Below are positions 8,808 to 17,694 of a DNA stretch of 64,000 bases, one piece after another. The first letter of the stretch is position 1, and every line of letters begins with the position of its first letter. The stretch lies in NCBI GenBank assembly GCA_964396895.1, contig CAYNGJ010000020.1, positions 12,015 to 76,014 on the forward strand, written 5' to 3'. The position numbers were made by a program, and so were the translations under genes. The notes under the pieces were generated by a model, which was not told where the DNA came from, searched no databases, and worked only from the letters and a program-made list of their open reading frames with translations. This DNA is from UBA2334 sp964396895 (GTDB taxonomy: Bacteria > Pseudomonadota > Gammaproteobacteria > Burkholderiales > Burkholderiaceae_C).

Positions 8808-9677
8808 TCAGGCCAGCTGCGTCAGCGGTGCCGTGAGCGCATTCCAGGAAGGGCTGTGCGCCGGTGTGGCCGGTGGCACGGCGGGTGTGTTGGGGGTAGA
8901 GGCCAGCAATTCGTCCACCTGAACACCATAGAGCTCGCGCAGCAGCGATGGCGTCAGCGCGGCAGAGGGTCCGTCGTACACCACCTGTCCCTGGTGCAGT
9001 GCCACCACGCGCGGGCAATACCGGATGGCCACATCGACCTGGTGCAGCGACACCACCACGGTGCAGCCGTCTTCGCGGTTGATGCGCGCCAAGATGTCCA
9101 TGACCTTGCGCGACGATTCGGGGTCGAGCGAGGCAATCGGCTCGTCGGCCAGCACCACCTTGGCCCCTTGCACCAGCGTGCGGGCAATGGCGGCGCGCTG
9201 CTGCTGTCCGCCCGAGAGTGTGGAGGCGCGCTGGCCGTGGCAATCGGCAATGCCCACGCGCTGCAGCGCGTCCAGCGCCAGCGCTTTTTCAGCAGCGGTG
9301 AACAGCCGCAGCCAGCCACGCCACAGCGGTGTGCGGTGCAGCAGACCCACCAGCACGTTGAGCAGCACGGGCAGTCGGTCCACCAGGTTGAATTGCTGAA
9401 ACACAAAACCCACGTTGGCGCGAACCTGGCGGATGTCAGCGTTCAGGCGACCCCGCCGCTGCACGGGGTGGCCGTTGACTTCGATCAATGATTCGCTGCC
9501 GCCGTCGGCCACCACCAGACCCGCCACATGCCGCAGCAAAGTCGATTTGCCGGAGCCCGATGCACCGATCAGGGCCACCATTTCACCTGCCTGGATGTCC
9601 AGCTGGATGTCGCGCAAGGCGTGCTTGCCGTTGGCAAAGTGTTTGTTGAGGTCTTGTATGTGCAGGGCAGTGGACAT
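8808..9677 (-). CDS. phnC: Phosphonate ABC transporter ATP-binding protein PhnC
   Basis: 289 residues. Walker A is GASGSGKST, the signature is TLSGGQQQRAAIAR and Walker B is KVVLADEPIASLD. These residues and the place in front of phnD and phnE identify the ATPase of the phosphonate importer. It has about 40 extra C-terminal residues rich in Ala and Pro. A PhnF-like palindrome lies 24 nt upstream of the start, so phnCDE probably has its own regulated promoter. Confidence 0.93.
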   Translation of the reverse strand: MSTALHIQDLNKHFANGKHALRDIQLDIQAGEMVALIGASGSGKSTLLRHVAGLVVADGGSESLIEVNGHPVQRRGRLNADIRQVRANVGFVFQQFNLVDRLPVLLNVLVGLLHRTPLWRGWLRLFTAAEKALALDALQRVGIADCHGQRASTLSGGQQQRAAIARTLVQGAKVVLADEPIASLDPESSRKVMDILARINREDGCTVVVSLHQVDVAIRYCPRVVALHQGQVVYDGPSAALTPSLLRELYGVQVDELLASTPNTPAVPPATPAHSPSWNALTAPLTQLA

Positions 9678-9700
9678 GGGTCAACTCCGATGTAAGAAAT

Positions 9701-9712
9701 TCGTCTAGACAA
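9701..9712. promoter_or_regulatory. PhnF-like operator upstream of phnC
   Basis: TCGTCTAGACAA, on the minus strand TTGTCTAGACGA, lies 24 nt before phnC. It matches the phnG/phnF palindrome (minus strand TTGTCTATACAA) at 10 of 12 positions. Repression of phnCDE by PhnF is the likely function. Confidence 0.6.
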
Positions 9713-9774
9713 CCGCGGAGTCTGGGCTGGCCATGTGACAGACGTTTGACCGCTGCAGGAAATTTTTGTGGCAT

Positions 9775-10464
9775 TCAGCGCCCATCGCACTGGGCGTACT
9801 TGGACAGGAAGCGCCGCAGATCGCCGAAATCGGCCAAGCGTTCGCGCAGGGTGTCGTGGGGCCAGTCCCACCAAGCGGTGTTTTCGATGGCGTGGGCAAT
9901 GGACGGGGAAAACCGCTGGCGCAGCACCCGCGCTGGGCTGCCAGCGGCAATGGCGTAGGCGGGAATGTCGCGCGTCACCACCGAAAGGCTGCCGACCACG
10001 GCACCGTTGCCGATGCGCACACCGGGCATGATGACCACGCCGTGGCCGATCCAGGTGTCGTGCCCAATGTGCACGCGCTGGCGCTGACGCCATTCAAAGA
10101 ACTCGCTGTCGTCGCTCTCGGCCAGGCCGTAGCGGGCGCGCCGGTAGGTGAAGTGGTGCAGGCTGGGCCGCTCCATGGGGTGAAAGCCAGGGTTGATGCG
10201 GACCCCGGCGGCGATGTTGGCGAATTTGCCAATGTCGGTGCCGATCAACTCGCAGTGGTGGCACAGGTAAGCGTAGTCATCCAGCACGCTGTCGGCCATG
10301 TGCACATGCTCGCCGACCTCGGTGTAACGGCCGAAATGGCAGTTGCTGATGACGGCGCTGGTCGCCAGCGTGGGGGCCTCGCTCAGCTGGGGGGCGCTGG
10401 GCAGGTTCTGGGCCGCCACATGCACATGGTGAGTGGCAGGGTGTGTGTTGGGCGACGCAGTCAT
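9775..10464 (-). CDS. Hexapeptide-repeat acyltransferase of phosphonate operons
   Basis: 229 residues with left-handed beta-helix hexapeptide repeats from about residue 25 to 165 (IGKFANIAAGVRI, HIGHDTWIGHGVVIMPGV, IGNGAVVGS) and the catalytic-type HHF near residue 120. The fold resembles chloramphenicol/xenobiotic acetyltransferases, but homologues in C-P lyase operons belong to a phosphonate-metabolism subfamily. ATG 10464 overlaps the phnM stop by one base. The acceptor is unknown; an aminophosphonate or sugar intermediate is plausible. Confidence 0.85.
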   Translation of the reverse strand: MTASPNTHPATHHVHVAAQNLPSAPQLSEAPTLATSAVISNCHFGRYTEVGEHVHMADSVLDDYAYLCHHCELIGTDIGKFANIAAGVRINPGFHPMERPSLHHFTYRRARYGLAESDDSEFFEWRQRQRVHIGHDTWIGHGVVIMPGVRIGNGAVVGSLSVVTRDIPAYAIAAGSPARVLRQRFSPSIAHAIENTAWWDWPHDTLRERLADFGDLRRFLSKYAQCDGR

Positions 10465-11618
10465 CACAATACCCGTCGGCCTTCGCGCCAGACGGCGCGC
10501 ACCACGGCCTGACGGCCACCGGGCACATCCACGAGGCGCACCTGCACCAGGTCGGCCCTCAGGCCGGGGGACAGCGCTCCCCGGTCGTTCATGCCCACCG
10601 CCCGTGCCGGGTTGGACGACACCGTGGCCACAGCCTGAGGCCATGTCATCAACCCCTCGTCAACCAGGCGCAGCGCAGCGCTCAGTAGGCTGCCAGGCAC
10701 GTAGTCGGACGACAGGATGTCCAACAAGCCGTGGCTCGCCAGTTCGGCGGCAGCCACGTTGCCCGAGTGCGAGCCACCCCGCACGACGTTGGGTCCGCCC
10801 ATCACGGTGCGCATGCCCCGCTCTCGGGCGGCTCGCGCTGCGGTCAGCGTGGTGGGGAATTCGGACACGCTGGCCCCGTCGCCATGGGCCTGTTCCACAT
10901 GGGCCACGGTGGTGTCATCGTGGCTGGCCAGGGCAATGCCCCGGGTGCGACAGTGGTCCACAAAGTAGGCGCGATGGGGCTGGGCGTAGCGTTGCTGCAG
11001 TTCGGCGGCGTGGGCCACCTGGCGCTTGAACTTGTCTTCGCTCCAGCCCTTCTTGCCGCTGTAGTACACCCAGGCGTGTTCCAAGTTCTCCCATTGACGC
11101 TGACCAGGGGTGTGGTCCATCAGAGAAATGAGGGAGACACGGTGATTTTCAATAAAAGGAGCAAACAAATCAATGGTATTGGGCGCTGGAAGCTCGCAGC
11201 GCACATGAATGTGGTGGTCGGCGCGCAGCAGGCCATCCTCGGTGGCGTGTTGCAGTGTGGCCAGCACCGGGTGCCAGGCGCTGCCGCGCAGGCTGTCGGT
11301 ATCGGCCTCGCCCACGCCCAGCGCGTCGAACACGGTGGTGATGCCCGCTGCGGCCACCTCGGCGTCGTGTGCCAGCAGCGCAGGCAGTTCGGGCCATTGC
11401 ACCTTGGGTCGGGGCATGAGGTGGCGTTCGAAATTGTCGGTGTGGATTTCCACCAACCCGGGCAGCAGGAAATCTCCCTCCAGGTCGATGGCATCTGGGG
11501 CTGAGGTGTGGCCACCACTCAAGCCCTGAATGCGCCCGTTGTCCACCTGCAAGGTGCCCTGCACCACCTCGTCGGGGAGCACCAGTTGTGCGTTGCGAAA
11601 CAGCAGTGACGGGCTCAT
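10464..11618 (-). CDS. phnM: Alpha-D-ribose 1-methylphosphonate 5-triphosphate diphosphatase PhnM
   Basis: 384 residues of the amidohydrolase superfamily. Visible motifs are LLPGLVEIHTDNFERH (metal His), VFDALGVGE, SLMDHTPGQRQW, ALASHDDTT and GGPNVVRGGSHSGN, all characteristic of PhnM. It removes pyrophosphate from the triphosphate intermediate made by PhnI. ATG 11618 overlaps the phnL stop (ATGA); the longer frame to 12293 is antiphase to phnL. A patch of AT-rich codons at about 11140-11190 is unlike the rest of the gene. Confidence 0.94.
   Translation of the reverse strand: MSPSLLFRNAQLVLPDEVVQGTLQVDNGRIQGLSGGHTSAPDAIDLEGDFLLPGLVEIHTDNFERHLMPRPKVQWPELPALLAHDAEVAAAGITTVFDALGVGEADTDSLRGSAWHPVLATLQHATEDGLLRADHHIHVRCELPAPNTIDLFAPFIENHRVSLISLMDHTPGQRQWENLEHAWVYYSGKKGWSEDKFKRQVAHAAELQQRYAQPHRAYFVDHCRTRGIALASHDDTTVAHVEQAHGDGASVSEFPTTLTAARAARERGMRTVMGGPNVVRGGSHSGNVAAAELASHGLLDILSSDYVPGSLLSAALRLVDEGLMTWPQAVATVSSNPARAVGMNDRGALSPGLRADLVQVRLVDVPGGRQAVVRAVWREGRRVL
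11136..11192 (-). repeat. Degenerate copy of the WGCGC-N19-WGCTA repeat inside phnM (candidate)
   Basis: On the minus strand AGCGC is followed after exactly 19 nt by TGCTC, flanked by CTTCC on the left and an AT-rich TTTTATTGAAAATC on the right, like other copies in this window. The last core base differs. The encoded residues (NTIDLFAPFIEN) align without a gap to E. coli PhnM as I recall it, so coincidence is possible. Confidence 0.35.
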
Positions 11619-12337
11619 GTGGCACTCCTGAAATCGGCCACCGACACATGTCGGGTGGCCACGGCCTGGCCCACCCGGGCATCGTGAAAAATGCCGACAA
11701 CCGCGCTGCCGCGTTGCCGGGCTTCGTGGATGAGTTCGATCACCGTGTGTGTGTTGGCCGCGTCCAGGGAGGCGGTGGGTTCGTCCAGCAGCAGCAGCGG
11801 TTTGGGCTTGATCAGGTTGCGGGCGATGTTGATGCGCTGCTGCTCCCCACCCGAAAACGTGGCCGGGGGCAGGTGCCACAGCCGATCGGGGATGCGCAAC
11901 CGCGTCAGCCATTGCCCCGCCTGTTCCCGGGCAGACAGCAGTGCCGCGGGGTCGCTGCCGGCGTCTTCGGCCAATGGCTCGGCCACCACGTCCAGGGCCG
12001 ACACGCGGGGAATGACACGCAAAAACTGGCTCACGTAGCCCACGGTGTCGCGGCGCAGCGCCAGCAGTTCTCTGGGTTGGGCCTGTGTGATGTCCAGCGT
12101 GCTGTGGGCAGCGGTGCGGACCGTGATGCGCCCTGCGCTGGCTCGGTAATTGCCATAGATGAGCTTGAGCAGCGTGCTCTTGCCCATGCCAGAGGGACCG
12201 TCGAGCACCACGCATTCGCCGGTGTGCACGCTCAGGTCGATGTGGTCGAACACGGGCAACACGGCACCGTGCTGGTGGTGCAGGGTGAAGCACTTGGCCA
12301 CCCCGCTCATGTTCAAAATGGGAGTGGGTGGGGTCAT
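11615..12337 (-). CDS. phnL: Phosphonate C-P lyase system ATP-binding protein PhnL
   Basis: 240 residues, an ABC-type ATPase: Walker A GPSGMGKST, signature TFSGGEQQRINIAR and Walker B LLLLDEPTASLD. PhnL works with the C-P lyase complex rather than with a membrane transporter. ATGA overlaps tie it to phnK upstream and phnM downstream. About the usual length of the family (E. coli about 226). Confidence 0.93.
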   Translation of the reverse strand: MTPPTPILNMSGVAKCFTLHHQHGAVLPVFDHIDLSVHTGECVVLDGPSGMGKSTLLKLIYGNYRASAGRITVRTAAHSTLDITQAQPRELLALRRDTVGYVSQFLRVIPRVSALDVVAEPLAEDAGSDPAALLSAREQAGQWLTRLRIPDRLWHLPPATFSGGEQQRINIARNLIKPKPLLLLDEPTASLDAANTHTVIELIHEARQRGSAVVGIFHDARVGQAVATRHVSVADFRSAT

Positions 12338-13119
12338 GGTTGCAGCACCGAAGAAACCAGCAGTTGGGTGTAGGGGTGTTGGGGGTCGTCCAGCACCTGG
12401 TCGGTCAGGCCGTGTTCCACCACGCGGCCACGCTGCATCACCATCATGCGGTGGGCCAGCAGTCGGGCCACGGCCAGGTCGTGCGTGACGATGAGCACCG
12501 CCAGCCCCATGTGTCGGGTGAGCTGGCGCAACAGGTCCAGCAGTCGGGCCTGAACCGACACATCCAGCCCCGAGGTGGGTTCGTCCATGAAAACCAGTCG
12601 CGGTTGCGTGACCAGGTTGCGGGCAATCTGCAGGCGCTGGCGCATGCCGCCCGAGAAGGTGCGGGGCGTGTCATCCACGCGGGCGGGGTCGATTTCCACC
12701 CGCTCCAGCCATTGCATGGCCGTGGCCCGCAAGTGTCCGTGGTGGCGGTGACCCAGGCCCATCAACCGCTCGCCCACGTTGGCCCCGGCGGACACGTCCA
12801 TGCGCAAGCCGTCGGCGGCGTGCTGGTGCACAAAGCCCCAGTCCGTGCGCGCCAGCAGCCGCTGCTGGGCCAGGCTCAAGCCGTACACATCCTGCAGCCC
12901 TTGGCCGTTCAGGTTGAACGCCACTTGGCCCGCATCGGGACTCAGGCGAGCCGCCACGGCATTGAGCAAGGTGGTTTTGCCCGAGCCTGACTCGCCCACG
13001 ATGGCCAGTACCTCACCCGGCCACAGCTCGAAGCTGGCCCCTTGCAAGGCCAGCTGGCTGCCATAGGCTTTGTGCAGGTCCGTCACGCGCAGCAAGGGCT
13101 GATTGGCTGTTGCGTTCAT
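12334..13119 (-). CDS. phnK: Phosphonate C-P lyase system protein PhnK
   Basis: 261 residues, an ABC ATPase with Walker A GESGSGKTT, signature TFSGGMRQRLQIAR and Walker B LVFMDEPTSGLD, plus the oligopeptide-transporter-like C-terminal tail (DDPQHPYTQLL). In E. coli PhnK docks on the PhnGHIJ core. It overlaps the GNAT gene and phnL by 4 nt each. Confidence 0.93.
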   Translation of the reverse strand: MNATANQPLLRVTDLHKAYGSQLALQGASFELWPGEVLAIVGESGSGKTTLLNAVAARLSPDAGQVAFNLNGQGLQDVYGLSLAQQRLLARTDWGFVHQHAADGLRMDVSAGANVGERLMGLGHRHHGHLRATAMQWLERVEIDPARVDDTPRTFSGGMRQRLQIARNLVTQPRLVFMDEPTSGLDVSVQARLLDLLRQLTRHMGLAVLIVTHDLAVARLLAHRMMVMQRGRVVEHGLTDQVLDDPQHPYTQLLVSSVLQP

Positions 13120-13601
13120 GGCGCTTCTCCGGTCGCACGGGGATCGATGGCAAAGCTCACGCCATGGCGGGCAAAGCCCAGGGATTCATAGAACGCGTGG
13201 GCCCCCAAGCGCCGACCATTGGACGACAAGGCCAGCTTGTAGCAGCCCGCTTGCGCAGCCAGCGCCATGGCATGCTTCATCAGTTGCGTGCCCAGGCCTT
13301 TGCCTTGATGCGCGTGGGCCACCACCACGTCTTCCACGATGGCCGAGGGTGTGCCGCCGTGAGCCAGGTTGTGCATGACCAGCAAGGTGTAAGTGGCCAC
13401 GATCGGGGCATCGCTGTGCGCCCCCTCGCAAGCCACAAACAGGCGGTAGCTGGGATAGCGGGCGAACTCGGCCAACAGTGCTTGTGCCTGTGCCAGCGTG
13501 AGGCCTTGCTCATCGCCTGCGCTGCCCACGTCCAGCTCGGCACACAGCGCCAGCACGGCGGGCAGGTCGGCGTTGGTGGCCTGTCGGATCACCGTGGTCA
13601 T
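13116..13601 (-). CDS. GNAT family N-acetyltransferase, possibly PhnO-like
   Basis: 161 residues with a complete GNAT fold: VEDVVVAHAHQGKGLGTQLM is the acetyl-CoA loop (Q/RxxGxG/A) and SSNGRRLGAHAFYESLGF is the usual C-terminal motif. Inside the phn operon it probably acetylates aminoalkylphosphonates as PhnO does, letting C-P lyase act on them or detoxifying them. It overlaps phnJ and phnK by 4 nt. Confidence 0.85.
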   Translation of the reverse strand: MTTVIRQATNADLPAVLALCAELDVGSAGDEQGLTLAQAQALLAEFARYPSYRLFVACEGAHSDAPIVATYTLLVMHNLAHGGTPSAIVEDVVVAHAHQGKGLGTQLMKHAMALAAQAGCYKLALSSNGRRLGAHAFYESLGFARHGVSFAIDPRATGEAP

Positions 13602-14494
13602 GACGCGCTCCCTGCCAGGCTCAGGGCCTGTGACTGGCGTTGCTGGCAGTGATCGGAGTCTGAGCACACATGCAAGCGGGTGCCCACGTCGTCGGTGATG
13701 ATTTCGTCCAGAAAGCTGTCGGTGGCGCCGCAGAGTGCGCAGGGGGCTGGCCATTTCTGTACCTCGAAGGGGTGGTCTTCAAACCCCAGGCTCTCCACCG
13801 GGGTGTAGGGCGGCACTGCGTAAATGCGCTTCTCCCGTCCTGCGCCAAAGAGTTGCAGTGCGGGGTTGAGGTGCATCTTGGGGTTGTCAAATTTGGGAAT
13901 GGGGGATGGCGACATCACGTAGCGCCCATTGACCAGCACAGGGTGGTCGTAGGTGGTGGCGATGTGGCCGTGGCGGGCAATGTCCTCGTACAGCTTCACG
14001 TGCATCAGTCCGTACTCGGCCAGTCCGTGCAGGGTGCGTGTTTCGGCTTCTCGGGGTTCCAGCCGCTGCATGGGTTCGGGCACAGGCACCTGGTACACCA
14101 GCACCTGACCTTCGCGCAGTGGGGTTTCGGGAATGCGGTGGCGCGTCTGTATCAGCGTGGCCTCGGACGTGCGGGTGGTGGTGGCCACACCGGCTGTCCG
14201 CTGGAAAAACCGACGGATGTTGACCGCGTTGACGGTGTCGTCAGAGCCCTGGTCTATGACCTTGAGCACATCGTCTGGGCCCAGCACGGAGGCTGTGACC
14301 TGTATGCCGCCTGTGCCCCAGCCGTAGGGCAGCGGCATTTCCCGTGAGCCAAACGGCACCTGGTGACCGGGAATGGCCACGGCCTTCAGGGTGGCGCGGC
14401 GAATCATGCGTTTGGTGCGCTCGTCCAAGTAGGCGAAGTTGAAGGGTGCCCCCTGCTCGGCGTGTGCTCGGGAGGTGGTGTGTGTGGCGCTCAT
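13598..14494 (-). CDS. phnJ: Alpha-D-ribose 1-methylphosphonate 5-phosphate C-P lyase PhnJ
   Basis: 298 residues. This radical-SAM enzyme cleaves the C-P bond. The cluster-binding Cys pattern CX2CX21C is exact (CALC, then HVC after 21 residues), and the further catalytic-type Cys follows five residues later (SDSDHC). The N-terminal half has YLDERTKRMIRRATLKAVAIP as expected. ATG 14494 overlaps the phnI stop; the frame extending to 14827 is antiphase to phnI. Confidence 0.96.
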   Translation of the reverse strand: MSATHTTSRAHAEQGAPFNFAYLDERTKRMIRRATLKAVAIPGHQVPFGSREMPLPYGWGTGGIQVTASVLGPDDVLKVIDQGSDDTVNAVNIRRFFQRTAGVATTTRTSEATLIQTRHRIPETPLREGQVLVYQVPVPEPMQRLEPREAETRTLHGLAEYGLMHVKLYEDIARHGHIATTYDHPVLVNGRYVMSPSPIPKFDNPKMHLNPALQLFGAGREKRIYAVPPYTPVESLGFEDHPFEVQKWPAPCALCGATDSFLDEIITDDVGTRLHVCSDSDHCQQRQSQALSLAGSAS

Positions 14495-15630
14495 GGCTGT
14501 GCCTTGCTGGGATGGGAGGCGTCGGCGGCGGAGCTGGCGCGCATCTGGCGCACCAGGTCCAACTCGGCCTGGAAATCCACGTAGTGGGGCAATTTGAGGT
14601 GCTGCACAAAGCCCGATGCCTCCAGGCTGTCGCTGTGCGAGAGCACGAACTCCGGCATCTGGGCCGGTGCGGTCACCGTCTCTCCCAGTTCGTCGGCACG
14701 CAGCGCGCGGTCCACCAGCGCCATGGCCATGGCCTTGCGCTCGTTGTGCCCGAACGCCAGTCCGTAGCCACGGGTGAACTGGGGCGGCTGGTGTCGATTG
14801 CCCGCAAATTGGTTCACCATGTCGCATTCGGTGAGCGCAATGTCACCCACCGACACTTCGAACCCCAGCTCATCGGGCACCAGGCAGATGTCCACCTGAC
14901 CGAAGCGGATTTCGCCCACGAACGGGTGGGTGTGCGAATAACCCCGCTGGGTGGAATAGGCCATGGCCAGCAAAAAACCCTCGTCACCTCGCGCCAGGTT
15001 TTGCAACCGGGTGGCCCGCGCGGCCGGAAAGTGCAGGGGCTGGCGGGTCAGGTCGTGGGGGGTGGGGTCGTCGGCGGGGCAGGTGTCGCGTTCGATCAGT
15101 CCCTCTTGGTTGAGCAACTCCACCACCTTGGGGCAAGGACCGGCGGAAGGGGTTTGAGGCCCGCTGACGTCAACGGCTGTTGGGGCCAGCGTACCGGTGG
15201 GGCCTGGCGGCGTTTCTGTTCCGTCGGCCAACAGAGAGAAATCCAGCAGCCGTTGGGTGTAGTCACTCGTGGGTCCCAACATCTGGCCACCGGGCAAGTC
15301 TTTGAAGGTGGCCGATATGCGGCGCTCCACTTGCATGTGGGCGGTGTCCAGTGCGCAGGTGTGGCCCAGTCGGGGCAAGGTGGTGCGGTAGGCCCGGAGC
15401 AGAAAAATGGCTTCCACCAGGTCGCCCGCTGCCTGCTTGATCGCCAGGGCGGCCAGTTCCGGGTCGAACAACGAACCCTCGGCCATGACCCGGTCCACCG
15501 CCAGGCGCAACTGCTGCTGAATCTGTGCCACGCTGAGTTCGGCCAAACCGGGGTCGCCCCGGCGGCGGCGAGCCAGCAAGGTTTCGCTGTTGAGGATGGC
15601 GGTTTCCCCGCCTTTAACGGCCACGTACAT
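14491..15630 (-). CDS. phnI: C-P lyase core protein PhnI
   Basis: 379 residues; begins MYVAVKGGETAILN as PhnI does and contains RGYSHTHPFVGEIRFG and YGLAFGHNERKAMAMA. With PhnG, PhnH and PhnL it couples phosphonate to ribose from ATP. It starts 2 nt after the phnH stop and overlaps phnJ by 4 nt. The longer frame to 15927 lacks PhnI-like sequence, so ATG 15630 is used. Confidence 0.95.
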   Translation of the reverse strand: MYVAVKGGETAILNSETLLARRRRGDPGLAELSVAQIQQQLRLAVDRVMAEGSLFDPELAALAIKQAAGDLVEAIFLLRAYRTTLPRLGHTCALDTAHMQVERRISATFKDLPGGQMLGPTSDYTQRLLDFSLLADGTETPPGPTGTLAPTAVDVSGPQTPSAGPCPKVVELLNQEGLIERDTCPADDPTPHDLTRQPLHFPAARATRLQNLARGDEGFLLAMAYSTQRGYSHTHPFVGEIRFGQVDICLVPDELGFEVSVGDIALTECDMVNQFAGNRHQPPQFTRGYGLAFGHNERKAMAMALVDRALRADELGETVTAPAQMPEFVLSHSDSLEASGFVQHLKLPHYVDFQAELDLVRQMRASSAADASHPSKAQP

Positions 15631-15632
15631 GC

Positions 15633-16334
15633 TCAGCCTTTCTGCACGGTGTGGGTGGGTGAGGTGTGGAGGCTCGTGGTCCTGGGCAGGCCCACCACGT
15701 GCGTGGCGGTGGCCAGCAGCACATCCACCCCGCGTGGGAACAGGGCGTGGTTGGCGGTGCGCAGGGTTGCCAACTGAGCCAGTGCGTCCGGGTTCCCCGA
15801 CTCGTCTGTGATGGTCAGCGGCGCCGTGTTGAGGATGCCGGGCCCGCTCAGTTGCCAGGCCGTGGGTACAGGCATGTTGCTCAGGCCATCCACGTCCACG
15901 ATGCAGGTGGCGGCGCTTTCCGGGCACACGTCGCTGCCGGTGGGCAGCTCGGCCAGTGGAGGCAGCTCATCGAGGTGGGCCGCCCAGACCCAATCTGCGT
16001 CGGATGCCGAAGGCACCACCACACACCCGGTGTGAAACCGCAGCCAGTGCTCGACCGCACTGCCCGCCAATGTGGGGGACAGCCACAGGCGAGTTTCGGC
16101 ATCGAGCATTGCCAGCAATACCGCCGCGCTCGTGCGATGGCCAACCGGGGGGTGCTGGGCATCGCTTTGCAGCGGTACGCATCGGCCAGGGTGCGACCAT
16201 GCTTGCAGTACGCAGCGAAACACCGATTGGCTGCCTGTGGCCAGATCGCTGAAACCTGCACCCAGACCAGACCAGTCTGGAGAAGGTGTGGCGGGTTCGG
16301 CGCTGGCCGATGCGGGCAAGGGCTGTGCGTTCAT
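15633..16334 (-). CDS. phnH: C-P lyase core protein PhnH
   Basis: 233 residues. It shows GFSDLATGSQSVFRCVLQAW near residues 27-46, followed by SHPG, and ends in LFPRGVDVLLAT, as expected of PhnH, a dimeric scaffold subunit of the PhnGHIJ core. It overlaps phnG by 4 nt (ATGA). Confidence 0.93.
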   Translation of the reverse strand: MNAQPLPASASAEPATPSPDWSGLGAGFSDLATGSQSVFRCVLQAWSHPGRCVPLQSDAQHPPVGHRTSAAVLLAMLDAETRLWLSPTLAGSAVEHWLRFHTGCVVVPSASDADWVWAAHLDELPPLAELPTGSDVCPESAATCIVDVDGLSNMPVPTAWQLSGPGILNTAPLTITDESGNPDALAQLATLRTANHALFPRGVDVLLATATHVVGLPRTTSLHTSPTHTVQKG

Positions 16335-16834
16335 GCGTTGTCCTCCTCGTCGCTGGCATCCCCTGCCTCGCGGGCCACCGTGAAGAACGCCACCTGGGTG
16401 GCGTGTGCTTGGGCAGACCGTTCGCGGGCTTGCGCCGCCAAGAGCCGGTCAATGGGTTGCAGCAACTCGGCGCACAAACGAGCGTGGTGCTGAGGGTCTT
16501 GAAGCAAAGCATCGGCCACCGCCGCCAAGCGGGCTTGGCGGTGTGTGCGGCCCAGCACATGGGCCACCCCCACCGCGCGGCCCGTTTCATCCAGACGCAA
16601 GGCGCAGCGGGTGACGGTGACCTCGCCCAAGTTAAAGCGCTCTCCGCTTCCCCCCACCCTGCCTTGCACCATCATCAGGCCGGTTTCGGGCGCACGCAGC
16701 CACTGCGCGGGGCGGTGGGCGAGCTCACCCAAGCCCGCTTCCAGCAGCGGCAGTGGTGCACGGGCCAGCAGGGCCATCCACCGAGGTCGCGTGGGGACTG
16801 GTTCGGCGGTGGGGTTGTCAAAAGGCTGAAACAT
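16331..16834 (-). CDS. phnG: C-P lyase core protein PhnG
   Basis: 167 residues with RPRWMALLARAPLPLLEAGL at the N-terminus, FNLGEVTVTRCALRL in the middle and a helical C-terminus, matching PhnG. First gene of the long minus-strand phn operon. A PhnF-like palindrome lies 19 nt before its start, shared with the divergent phnF. Confidence 0.93.
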   Translation of the reverse strand: MFQPFDNPTAEPVPTRPRWMALLARAPLPLLEAGLGELAHRPAQWLRAPETGLMMVQGRVGGSGERFNLGEVTVTRCALRLDETGRAVGVAHVLGRTHRQARLAAVADALLQDPQHHARLCAELLQPIDRLLAAQARERSAQAHATQVAFFTVAREAGDASDEEDNA

Positions 16835-16853
16835 GTCGCTGGTATCCTGAAAG

Positions 16854-16865
16854 TTGTATAGACAA
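16854..16865. promoter_or_regulatory. PhnF-like operator in the phnG/phnF divergent promoter
   Basis: TTGTATAGACAA is a near-perfect 12-bp palindrome, 19 nt before phnG and 43 nt before phnF. PhnF is a GntR/HutC regulator that binds such sites, so it is expected to repress both the lyase operon and its own gene. Confidence 0.65.
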
Positions 16866-16908
16866 ATTCACGTTGATCGCCAGCTTAAACAGCCCCCATG
16901 TCCTTTTT

Positions 16909-17694
16909 ATGACACCCCTTGCCCTCTCCGACCGCTCCCCCCAAGACACGCTGCTCAGTGGCCGTTCTGACGGCGCGCGCGACAGTTTTTGGTCTCGCAT
17001 TGCCACCGAATTGGCCAACGACATTGCCCAGGGGGTGTATCTGCCGGGCCATCGTCTGCCATCCGAACACGCATTGGCGCAGCAGTTCGGCGTGAATCGC
17101 CACACCATTCGCCGCTCACTGGCCAGCCTGTGCGGGCAGGGGCTGTTGCGCGCCACTCAGGGCAGCGGCACTTATGTGCAGGATTTTGCGGTGGAGCTGG
17201 CCTTGGGCAAACGCACCCGTCACCGGGAGAACTTGGTTCAGGCCGGCCTGGCCGGTGGCCTGCGCGTGCTCACTTCGCAGACCGTGATGGCGCCCGAGCG
17301 CGTGGCCAGAAAGCTGCAGTTGCAGCCCGATGCCCTGGTTTTGTGCCTGACGGTGTTGGGCGACGCCGATGGCGTGCCACTGCAGGTGAGCGAGCGTTAC
17401 TTTCCATTGCCCCGTTTCCAGGCACTGGAGCCTGTGATTGCTCGCACAGGTTCCATCACCGAGGCGTTTCAGGCCTGCGGCGTGGCCGACTACACCCGCT
17501 ACAGCAGCCGCATTGGGGCCGACATGCCAGATGAGCACCTGGCCGACCGATTGCATCAGCCCGTCACACGTCCTGTGCTGAAAGTGGAAAGCCTGAACGT
17601 GGATGTGGCGGGATTGCCGATTGAGTTTTCGACGGCGTGGTTCGCTGCCGACCGAGTGACCTTGAACGTGACACATCAGGAACTTGTCGCATGA
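16909..17694 (+). CDS. phnF: GntR/HutC family phosphonate regulator PhnF
   Basis: 261 residues. An N-terminal winged helix (LPSEHALAQQFGVNRHTIRRSL) is followed by a UTRA ligand-binding domain (ERYFPLPRFQAL to LPIEFSTAWFAADRV). ATG 16909 is used; an earlier ATG at 16898 closes after four codons. Divergent from phnG and coupled by ATGA to the DUF1045 gene. It probably represses the cluster until a phosphonate-derived or phosphate-starvation signal appears. Confidence 0.93.
   Translation: MTPLALSDRSPQDTLLSGRSDGARDSFWSRIATELANDIAQGVYLPGHRLPSEHALAQQFGVNRHTIRRSLASLCGQGLLRATQGSGTYVQDFAVELALGKRTRHRENLVQAGLAGGLRVLTSQTVMAPERVARKLQLQPDALVLCLTVLGDADGVPLQVSERYFPLPRFQALEPVIARTGSITEAFQACGVADYTRYSSRIGADMPDEHLADRLHQPVTRPVLKVESLNVDVAGLPIEFSTAWFAADRVTLNVTHQELVA

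Noticed and set aside
9775..10464. Chloramphenicol/xenobiotic acetyltransferase as a resistance gene
   Set aside because: The hexapeptide fold is shared, but the gene sits inside the C-P lyase operon, one base from phnM, and belongs with the phosphonate-associated subfamily.
10464..12293. A 609-residue PhnM with a long N-terminal extension
   Set aside because: The extra part is the antiphase of phnL; the true start at 11618 overlaps the phnL stop and matches PhnM N-termini.
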